Assembly (NCBI GenBank): GCA_947375085.1
Contig: CANCEQ010000031.1
Coordinates: forward strand, 1 to 20,898
DNA from: Flavobacteriales bacterium
GTDB lineage: Bacteria > Bacteroidota > Bacteroidia > Flavobacteriales > Crocinitomicaceae
Direction: 5' to 3'
DNA length: 20,898 nucleotides
Each line of letters begins with the position of its first letter. Position 1 is the first letter of the stretch. The translations under genes and the position numbers were made by a program. Positions 14,456 through 20,898 of the stretch are shown here, in pieces. Below the pieces are notes generated by a model. It was not told the origin of the DNA. It made no database searches and saw only the letters and a list, made by a program, of their open reading frames with translations.

Positions 14456-15729
14456 TAATGAAGGTAGATGTATTATTAGGCCTACAATGGGGTGATGAAG
14501 GTAAAGGAAAAATTGTCGATGTATTAACTCCAGAATATGATATTATTGCTCGTTTTCAAGGTGGGCCAAATGCAGGACATACGTTAGAATTTGAAGGTAT
14601 TAAACATGTTTTAAACACGATTCCTTCTGGGATTTTCAGAGATAACGTATTGAATATTGTTGGAAATGGTGTTGTTTTAGATCCAGTTCTTTTTCAAAAA
14701 GAATTAGAAAAATTAATTCCTTTTAATGTAGACTACAAAAAAAGATTGTTGATTTCTAAAAAAGCACATTTAATTTTACCAACTCACCGTTTGTTAGACG
14801 CGGCTTCAGAAACGGCTAAAGGAAAAGATAAGATAGGTTCTACTTTAAAAGGTATCGGTCCAACTTATATGGACAAAACAGGTAGAAATGGTTTAAGAGT
14901 AGGTGATATTTTCTCTCCTAATTTTAAAGAAAAATACGATTGTTTGGTTGAAAAACATGTTGGTATTTTAAAACATTACGAAGGTTTTGAATATGATTTA
15001 GCAGAACTTGAAGGCCCATGGTTTGAAGGAATTGAAACACTACGTGGATTACAAGCTATTGATAGTGAGCACTATTTGAATAATGCTTTAAAAGAAGGTA
15101 AAAAAGTTCTAGCAGAAGGTGCACAAGGAACAATGTTAGATATTGATTTCGGAACATATCCTTTTGTAACTTCTTCAAATACAGTAACAGCTGGTACTTG
15201 TACAGGTTTAGGTGTTGCTCCAACTACAATAGGAAAAGTAATAGGTATCTTTAAAGCATATTGTACTCGTGTTGGTAGTGGACCATTCCCTACTGAATTA
15301 GATGATGAAGTGGGTGAATTTATTCGTAAAGAAGGTCACGAATTTGGTGCTACAACTGGTAGAGCTAGAAGATGTGGTTGGATTGATTTACCTGCTTTGA
15401 AATATGCAATTATGGTAAATGGGGCAACTGAATTGTCTATGATGAAATCAGATGTGTTAGATAAATTTGAAACAATTAGAGTATGTACTCATTATATCAT
15501 CAATGGTGAAAAATTAGATTATTTCCCATTCGATATTACTGATTCTGAAATCACTCCAGTTTATGAAGATGTGAAAGGATGGAATTGTGATTTAACTAAA
15601 TTATCTTCTTATGATGATGCACCAAAAGAATTAAAAGATTATGTTCTTTATTTAGAAGATAAATTAGGAGTTCCAATTAAAGTTGTTTCAGTTGGACCAG
15701 ATAGAAAACAGACGTTAGAAAATAACTAA
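14452..15729 (+). CDS. purA: Adenylosuccinate synthetase
   Basis: A 425-residue enzyme with every standard PurA motif: QWGDEGKGK (GTP-binding loop, about 13-21), GPNAGHT, LKGIGPTYMDKTGRNGLRVG, AEGAQGTMLDIDFGTYPFVT, and TTGRARRCGWIDL. It joins IMP and aspartate using GTP to give adenylosuccinate, the first committed step from IMP to AMP, in the cytosol. The ATG at 14452 overlaps the stop codon of the STAS gene (ATGA), suggesting coupling; a second ATG at 14458 would give a start two residues shorter and cannot be excluded. Length is normal for the family. It sits in a unit with fur upstream and the OstA-like gene 3 bases downstream. Confidence 0.97.
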   Translation: MIMKVDVLLGLQWGDEGKGKIVDVLTPEYDIIARFQGGPNAGHTLEFEGIKHVLNTIPSGIFRDNVLNIVGNGVVLDPVLFQKELEKLIPFNVDYKKRLLISKKAHLILPTHRLLDAASETAKGKDKIGSTLKGIGPTYMDKTGRNGLRVGDIFSPNFKEKYDCLVEKHVGILKHYEGFEYDLAELEGPWFEGIETLRGLQAIDSEHYLNNALKEGKKVLAEGAQGTMLDIDFGTYPFVTSSNTVTAGTCTGLGVAPTTIGKVIGIFKAYCTRVGSGPFPTELDDEVGEFIRKEGHEFGATTGRARRCGWIDLPALKYAIMVNGATELSMMKSDVLDKFETIRVCTHYIINGEKLDYFPFDITDSEITPVYEDVKGWNCDLTKLSSYDDAPKELKDYVLYLEDKLGVPIKVVSVGPDRKQTLENN

Positions 15730-15732
15730 TAA

Positions 15733-17295
15733 GTGAAAATTCAAACTTATATATACAAAATTGCGCTTATTATAGGCGCAATTTTTTTGCTTAATTATCA
15801 AGTAAATGCTCAAAAAAATACGCTTGAGTTATTGCCTGGTTCAGATAAGTTTGAATACAACCAAAAAACCGGAACGCATCGTTTAGTAGGCAGTGTAAGT
15901 TTTATATATCAAGGAAATACAATGTATTGTGATTCTGCGCATTATAAGGAGAAATTACAAGAAGTGCATGCATATGGAAATGTACATGTTACTAAAAATG
16001 ATTTAAATTTATTTTGTGACTCTTTGTATTACCAAGGGGCAATTAAAAAAGCAAAACTTTGGGGCAATGTAAGGGTTAGGGATCAAGAATATAAAATAAC
16101 AACAGACACACTTGAATATGATGCAAATAAATCAGTAGCGATTTACAGATACGGTGGTAAGGTTGAGAGTATAGTCAATAATGAAGTTTTGACAAGTATA
16201 GTAGGACATATGTATTCTAAATCGAAAGATATGTTTTTTAGTCAAGCGGTAAATTATAAAAGTGATGATTTGCGAATGACTACTGACACTTTACGATTTA
16301 ATTATAAAAAGAAAACGGCTTATTTTTATGGCCCAACAAATATTACACAATTAGATAAAAATACGGTAAAAGGCTCTAAAATTTATTGTGAAAAAGGATG
16401 GTATAATACGGCTACGAAAGAAGCAACACTTCAAAAAAACGCTTCTATATTGAAAGATAATCAATTGATGACAGGCGATTATTTATATTCTCACTCTCAA
16501 AAAGGAATTTCAATTGGAAAAGGAAATGTTGTTTTTAAAGACACTTCTCAGCATCTGGAATTTAGAGGGAATTATGCATTCTCATCGGATAGTAAAAGAA
16601 TGTCTTATTTAACAGGAAGAGCTCTTGCTCTTAAGATTGATGGGAAAGATACTTTGTTTATTCATGCTGATACACTTTTCACCTTGAAAGATTCGTTAGG
16701 GAATGCTTCACAAATGAAAGGGTATAAAAATGTAAAACTTTTTAGAAAGGAATTACAGGCAAAATGTGATTCACTTGTGTATGATAAGGTCACAGGTAAA
16801 ATGGAATTGTACAAAGATCCAATCGTTTGGGTGAAAACAAAGACTGAATTAAAAGGAGATTTTATAGAAGTTTTATTTGTGTCAGATACAATTATAGAAA
16901 AAGCAAATGTAATTGGAAATTCGACCGTTTTATTTGAAATTGATTCAGGTAAATATTATAATCAAATAGGAGGGAAGGAGATTTTTACATTTTTTCAAAA
17001 CAATGATATTTATCGAACAGATGTAAAAGGGAATGCCAGAACAATTTCTTTTCCTGAAAATACAGAAAAAAATGATTCAACAATCGTAATTAAACGTTTA
17101 GGTATGAATCGTATTTATGCGTCTGATTTGAGAGTTTATCTTGACAGTAATGAAGTGGAAGGGATTACTTATTTTGATAAACCAGATGGTGTTTTTTATC
17201 CAATGGAAAAATTAAACAAAGACGAGCAATTTATTAAAGGGTTTAAATGGTTAGCTGTATTGAGGCCTAAAACCTGGAAAGAAATTTTGGATTAA
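15733..17295 (+). CDS. OstA/LptA-like periplasmic protein
   Basis: A 520-residue exported protein starting with a GTG that precedes a clear signal peptide (MKIQTYIYKIALIIGAIFLL, cleavage after VNA at residue 26). The rest is beta-rich and repetitive, with recurring segments such as DSAHYKEKLQEVHAYGNVHV, CDSLYYQGAIKKAKLWGNVR and TDTLEYDANKSVAIYRYGG, each resembling one LptA/OstA strand repeat (a polar D/S turn, then GNV). LptA-type proteins form a beta-taco bridge that carries LPS from the inner to the outer membrane. The Bacteroidota versions are much longer than E. coli LptA. The start lies 3 bases after purA, so they share a transcript. The LPS-transport role follows from family membership; it could serve a related lipid. 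Confidence 0.85.
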   Translation: MKIQTYIYKIALIIGAIFLLNYQVNAQKNTLELLPGSDKFEYNQKTGTHRLVGSVSFIYQGNTMYCDSAHYKEKLQEVHAYGNVHVTKNDLNLFCDSLYYQGAIKKAKLWGNVRVRDQEYKITTDTLEYDANKSVAIYRYGGKVESIVNNEVLTSIVGHMYSKSKDMFFSQAVNYKSDDLRMTTDTLRFNYKKKTAYFYGPTNITQLDKNTVKGSKIYCEKGWYNTATKEATLQKNASILKDNQLMTGDYLYSHSQKGISIGKGNVVFKDTSQHLEFRGNYAFSSDSKRMSYLTGRALALKIDGKDTLFIHADTLFTLKDSLGNASQMKGYKNVKLFRKELQAKCDSLVYDKVTGKMELYKDPIVWVKTKTELKGDFIEVLFVSDTIIEKANVIGNSTVLFEIDSGKYYNQIGGKEIFTFFQNNDIYRTDVKGNARTISFPENTEKNDSTIVIKRLGMNRIYASDLRVYLDSNEVEGITYFDKPDGVFYPMEKLNKDEQFIKGFKWLAVLRPKTWKEILD

Positions 17296-17299
17296 ATTA

Positions 17300-17334
17300 T
17301 TCCCCACATTATATATATTATACAATGTGGGGAA
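17300..17334. terminator. Hairpin between convergent OstA-like and rsh genes
   Basis: TTCCCCACATT (17300-17310) pairs perfectly with AATGTGGGGAA (17324-17334) around a 13-base AT loop. It lies 4 bp after the OstA-like stop and 8 bp from the rsh stop codon. Neither strand has a proper T run, so it may be a weak bidirectional terminator or mainly a 3'-end protecting structure. Confidence 0.6.
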
Positions 17335-17342
17335 ATAAAATA

Positions 17343-19574
17343 TTAATGTTCTACATCAACATCCCAACGTTCAACACGCATAACGCCTTCAACCTGTTCA
17401 AATTTACTCATCAATTGTTCTAAATGTTGAGTATCATAAACCAAGACTTTGATACGTCCCTCAAATAATCCATCATTCGTTTCGAACGAAATGAATTTCA
17501 TATTCACGTTTTGTTGATTTGAAATAATCTCTGTTAATTTGTTTACAATACCTAAACTATCAGTTCCAAATAATTTAATTGCTGCTAAACGTTCTTTTAA
17601 TTCTTCATCTTTCCATCTCGCTTTCACTAAACGGTAAGCCATTTTAGACATTAAGTGTTCTGCATTTGAACAGCTATTTCTATGAATTTTAACACCGTCG
17701 TTGATAGTGATGAATCCAAAGATTAAATCGCCAGGAATTGGATTACAACAACGCCCCATAGTATATTGGATGTTTTTGAAATCTTCTCCTATGATGATGA
17801 CATCTTCTTTTTGATTGATCTTAGAATAAACATCTTGCTCGTTTTTATCTTTTGGAGAAACATTTTTCTTCTCTAATAAAAGCGTGCCATTTTGATTTTC
17901 TAATTCTCTTAAACGAGTTAAATCAATTTTACTTTTTGCAATTCTAAAAAAGAGCTCTGTTGAATTAGGAAGCGCATAAAAACGTTCTAAAACAGCAATA
18001 TTTTCCTTTGTAGATTTGATATTGAATTGCTTTAACTTTCTTTCTAAAATTTCTTTACCATCTTGAGCTATAGCTTTTCTTTCATCATTCAGAGCATTTT
18101 TAATTTTTTGTTTAGCTCTAGCTGAAATTACCATCATTAACCATTCATCAGTTGGTTTTTGTTTTGGTGAAGTAATGATTTCTAATTGATCGCCACTTTG
18201 AAGCTGGTAACTCAAAGGAACAAGTCTATTATTGACTTTTCCTCCAATACATTTGTTACCAATATCCGTATGAAGATCATAAGCAAAATCAAGAATTGTT
18301 GAACCATTTGGAAGAACTCTTAAATCACCTTTAGGGGTAAAAATGTAGATTTCTTCTCTAAATAGGTTCAGTTTGAAATCGTTAACAAAATCCATCGCAT
18401 TAGCATCAGGATTTTCCATTAAATCACGAATCTCATTAATCCATCGATCTAATTTACTGTCTTCAGTATTGTTTTCTTTGTATTTGTAATGAGCAGCTAA
18501 TCCCTTTTCTGCAATCTCATCCATACGTTTAGAACGAATTTGAACTTCAACCCATTTTCCGGTAGGAGACATCACTGTTGTGTGAAGTGACTCATATCCG
18601 TTGGCACGAGGAGTTGAAATCCAGTCTCTTAATCTGTCTGGACTTGGTTGGTAGAAATCGGTTACGATACTGTAAATTCTCCAAGCATCTGGTTTTTCCA
18701 ATTCTTGAGGAGTATCAATAATGATACGAATAGCAAAAATATCATATACTTCTTCAAAAGGAATACCTTGTTTTAACATCTTACGATGAATTGAAGAGAT
18801 TGATTTTGTTCTTGCTTTTATTTCAAAAACATACCCTTCATATTGAAGCGCTTCCTTTATTGGATTTATGAAACGACGAATAAAACGATTTCTAACATCT
18901 TGGGTCGATTTCAAGTTTGCTTCAATACTTCTGTAAACTTCACCGTCAGTATAAAGCATTGCTAAATCTTCAAGCTCACCTTTAATTAAGTATAAACCTA
19001 AACGATGCGCTAAAGGAGCGTATAAGAATTTAGTTTCAGATGCAATTTTCAATTGTTTATCCGGAACCATACTTCCCAACGTTCTCATATTGTGAAGTCG
19101 ATCAGCTAATTTGATTAACACTACTCGAATATCTTCCGAAAGTGTTAAGATCATTTTTCTGAAATTCTCCGCTTGAATTGAAGCGTTTTCGTCAAATACT
19201 TCAGGGATTTTTGTTAAACCGTCAATAATCAAACGAACTTTTGGCCCGAATAAATCTTCTACATCTTGAAGTGTGATGTGAGTGTCTTCAACTGTATCGT
19301 GCAATAAAGCACAAATAACAGATGTAGCTCCAAGTCCCATTTCTTCACTACAAATTCTTGCAACAGCTATTGGATGATAAATGTATGGTTCACCTGATTT
19401 TCGACGCATATCTTTATGAGCATCCACTGCAACGTCGAATGCTTTTCGGATTAAACGAGTGTCTTCTTTCGAACGATTTTTTGTCGTTTTCATCAGACCT
19501 TTGAACGCATTCAAAATTTCAATACGTTCTTTTTCTAAATCGATATCAGGGAATTTACTTGAAATATCACTCAT
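17343..19574 (-). CDS. rsh: RelA/SpoT bifunctional (p)ppGpp synthetase/hydrolase
   Basis: A 743-residue RSH protein with the full domain order: HD hydrolase (about 45-200), synthetase (about 245-370), TGS (about 406-468), a zinc-finger/RIS region with CCNPIPGD and HRNSC, and a C-terminal ACT domain. The hydrolase is intact: H67 (YIYHP), H92-D93 and EDT in LLHDTVEDT, and D158/N162 in LADRLHNM, so ppGpp breakdown is expected. The synthetase has YDIFAIRIIID, RANGYESLHTTV and E343 in VEVQIRSKR. The RxKD charge motif of bifunctional enzymes appears as R314-L-R-D317. It controls the stringent response from the cytosol and ribosome. The start is 7 bases after the fumarylacetoacetase stop codon, so they are probably co-transcribed. 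Confidence 0.95.
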   Translation of the reverse strand: MSDISSKFPDIDLEKERIEILNAFKGLMKTTKNRSKEDTRLIRKAFDVAVDAHKDMRRKSGEPYIYHPIAVARICSEEMGLGATSVICALLHDTVEDTHITLQDVEDLFGPKVRLIIDGLTKIPEVFDENASIQAENFRKMILTLSEDIRVVLIKLADRLHNMRTLGSMVPDKQLKIASETKFLYAPLAHRLGLYLIKGELEDLAMLYTDGEVYRSIEANLKSTQDVRNRFIRRFINPIKEALQYEGYVFEIKARTKSISSIHRKMLKQGIPFEEVYDIFAIRIIIDTPQELEKPDAWRIYSIVTDFYQPSPDRLRDWISTPRANGYESLHTTVMSPTGKWVEVQIRSKRMDEIAEKGLAAHYKYKENNTEDSKLDRWINEIRDLMENPDANAMDFVNDFKLNLFREEIYIFTPKGDLRVLPNGSTILDFAYDLHTDIGNKCIGGKVNNRLVPLSYQLQSGDQLEIITSPKQKPTDEWLMMVISARAKQKIKNALNDERKAIAQDGKEILERKLKQFNIKSTKENIAVLERFYALPNSTELFFRIAKSKIDLTRLRELENQNGTLLLEKKNVSPKDKNEQDVYSKINQKEDVIIIGEDFKNIQYTMGRCCNPIPGDLIFGFITINDGVKIHRNSCSNAEHLMSKMAYRLVKARWKDEELKERLAAIKLFGTDSLGIVNKLTEIISNQQNVNMKFISFETNDGLFEGRIKVLVYDTQHLEQLMSKFEQVEGVMRVERWDVDVEH

Positions 19575-19581
19575 AATTTAT

Positions 19582-20856
19582 TTATTGTTTTGCAGGTAAA
19601 ACTTTTGTAATTACTTCTCCAAATCCAACTCTTACTCCATCTTTTGAACTATAACCTCTCATAATTACAGTGTCATTGTCATTGATGAATTTTCTTTCTG
19701 AACCATCTTTTAATGTAAGTGGTTTAGAGCCTCTCCATGATAATTCCATCATAGATCCATAAGAATCTGGAGTTGGACCTGAAATAGTACCAGATCCCAT
19801 TAAATCGCCACATCTTACGTTACAACCATTTACCGTATGGTGAGCAAGTTGTTGAGATAAATTCCAATATAAGTATTTATGATTTGAATTACAAATTAAT
19901 GATTCTTCAGAATTTTCAGGTTGAAGTAAAACTTCTAAATTAATATCATAAGATTTTGCTCCTTCATACTCTAAATAACTTAATACTTTAGGTTCTTGAG
20001 CTGGACCTTCTAATTTGAAAGGTTCTAATGCGTCTAATGTTACAATCCAAGCTGAAATCGATGATGCGAAGTTTTTAGATAAGAAAGGTCCTAGTGGAAC
20101 ATACTCCCAAGTTTGAATGTCACGAGCAGACCAGTCATTGAATAAACACATTCCGAAAATATAGTCGTCTGCTTCTGCTGTTGTAATTGAATCACCTAAT
20201 GTTTTTCCGTCGTAAGTAATGAAAGCCATCTCTAATTCAAAATCCAATAATCGACAAGGAGCATAAATCGGAGCTTCTTCTGGATTTGGTTTGATTTGTC
20301 CTTTTGGTCTGTGAATGTTTTGTCCAGATAAAATAACTGAACTTGCTCTACCGTGATATCCTACAGGAATATACAACCAGTTAGGAGAAAGTGCATTTTT
20401 AGGATCACGAATCATTGTTCCAATATTTGTAGCATGCTCTCTACTAGAATAAAAATCTGTGTAATCTCCAATGTTAACCGGCATTCTCATTTCTATTTTA
20501 GAAACTGGAATTAAAGCTTGAGCAACGTGATTAGAATTTCCTTTTAACTCTGATTTAGCGTCATTCAATAAATGAGAAATTCTATTTCTTAAATCACGAG
20601 TAGCTTGCTTTCCTTTTTTCATTAAAGAATTTAAAAACTCATTTTCAAAATCTGCTAATGTAAAAGGTAAGTGATCTAAATATCCTAATTCATACACTTC
20701 TTTTAAATCTAAAACGTGATCACCAATTCTTACTCCAACACGAGTAGAAGAATCTTCGATTTTAAAAATACCAAAAGGTAAGTTTTGAATAGGGAAATCA
20801 GAACCTTCAGGAACATTTACCCAACTTTTTAATCCAGGATTGTTTGCTTCAATCAT
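19582..20856 (-). CDS. Fumarylacetoacetase
   Basis: A 424-residue enzyme, close to the length of mammalian FAH. It splits 4-fumarylacetoacetate into fumarate and acetoacetate, the last step of phenylalanine/tyrosine degradation through homogentisate. The SH3-like N-terminal domain is followed by the catalytic FAH fold. By alignment with mouse FAH the metal ligands are all present: D134 in DYTDFYSSREHATN (mouse D126), E207 and E209 in FELEM (E199, E201), and D241 in FNDWSARD (D233). The catalytic base H141 matches H133. It is the full-length FAH type, not the smaller YcgM-like hydrolase. The ATG at 20856 leaves only 42 bases to the window edge, so the promoter is not clearly visible. RSH follows immediately. 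Confidence 0.95.
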   Translation of the reverse strand: MIEANNPGLKSWVNVPEGSDFPIQNLPFGIFKIEDSSTRVGVRIGDHVLDLKEVYELGYLDHLPFTLADFENEFLNSLMKKGKQATRDLRNRISHLLNDAKSELKGNSNHVAQALIPVSKIEMRMPVNIGDYTDFYSSREHATNIGTMIRDPKNALSPNWLYIPVGYHGRASSVILSGQNIHRPKGQIKPNPEEAPIYAPCRLLDFELEMAFITYDGKTLGDSITTAEADDYIFGMCLFNDWSARDIQTWEYVPLGPFLSKNFASSISAWIVTLDALEPFKLEGPAQEPKVLSYLEYEGAKSYDINLEVLLQPENSEESLICNSNHKYLYWNLSQQLAHHTVNGCNVRCGDLMGSGTISGPTPDSYGSMMELSWRGSKPLTLKDGSERKFINDNDTVIMRGYSSKDGVRVGFGEVITKVLPAKQ

Positions 20857-20898
20857 AATTTTCTAATATTTTAAATAGTTTATAATCAATGAGTTCTA

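Noticed and set aside
1..20898. Mobile elements, CRISPR arrays, rRNA, phage genes or an anti-phage system
   Set aside because: No transposase, integrase, regular spacer-repeat array, rRNA sequence or recognised defence domain was found; all large frames are accounted for by chromosomal genes.

Overview
The window is an AT-rich, densely packed chromosomal segment from a member of the Bacteroidota, most likely the order Flavobacteriales; the genus cannot be fixed from sequence alone. The main reasons are the Bacteroidota-type promoters (TTG, about 19 bp, TAnnTTTG), the scarcity of Shine-Dalgarno sequences, signal peptides ending in NAQ or SQ, a TonB receptor with a carboxypeptidase-like N-terminal domain, and flavobacterial-type neighbourhoods (exbB-exbD-tonB-folC next to a Glu/Leu/Phe/Val-type dehydrogenase; fur, purA and an OstA-like gene together). 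No insertion sequence, phage gene, CRISPR array or sign of recent transfer was seen. No stretch over 300 bases lacks a gene.

Layout, left to right. Positions 1-1349: the 5' end of pyrE (minus) diverges across only 7 bases from a NUDIX hydrolase, followed by an exported DUF1573 protein and a terminator. Positions 1356-7200, all minus strand and read from right to left: an exported coiled-coil protein with a DUF3298-like C-terminus, an MgtC/SapB membrane protein, a TonB-dependent receptor, a hairpin terminator, then a LytS-type membrane histidine kinase and a LytTR response regulator. Positions 7343-10815, minus strand: exbB, exbD, tonB and folC, ending in a tRNA-Val(TAC) that has its own promoter. 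Positions 10916-12866: a glutamate dehydrogenase-family enzyme and a small exported protein, each with its own terminator. Positions 12897-17295, plus strand: gmhA, then fur, a STAS protein, purA and an OstA/LptA-like protein, tightly spaced from fur onward. Positions 17343-20856, minus strand: fumarylacetoacetase followed 7 bases later by a bifunctional RelA/SpoT protein.

Most of the window is housekeeping: nucleotide synthesis (pyrE, purA), folate (folC), energising of outer-membrane transport (exbBD/tonB), LPS synthesis or transport (gmhA, OstA-like), tyrosine degradation (FAH) and the stringent response (RSH). The most interesting part is the receptor and two-component block. The receptor promoter has a good -7 element but no -33 element. 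Upstream of it are three direct repeats of a 12-mer (TTACAATTCAAC and variants) spaced 20 and 21 bp apart, the geometry and half-site type used by LytTR-domain regulators. A LytTR regulator and its kinase lie just downstream, behind a terminator. This suggests a self-contained, activator-driven outer-membrane uptake or sensing unit with a built-in feedback loop; that is an inference and has not been tested here.
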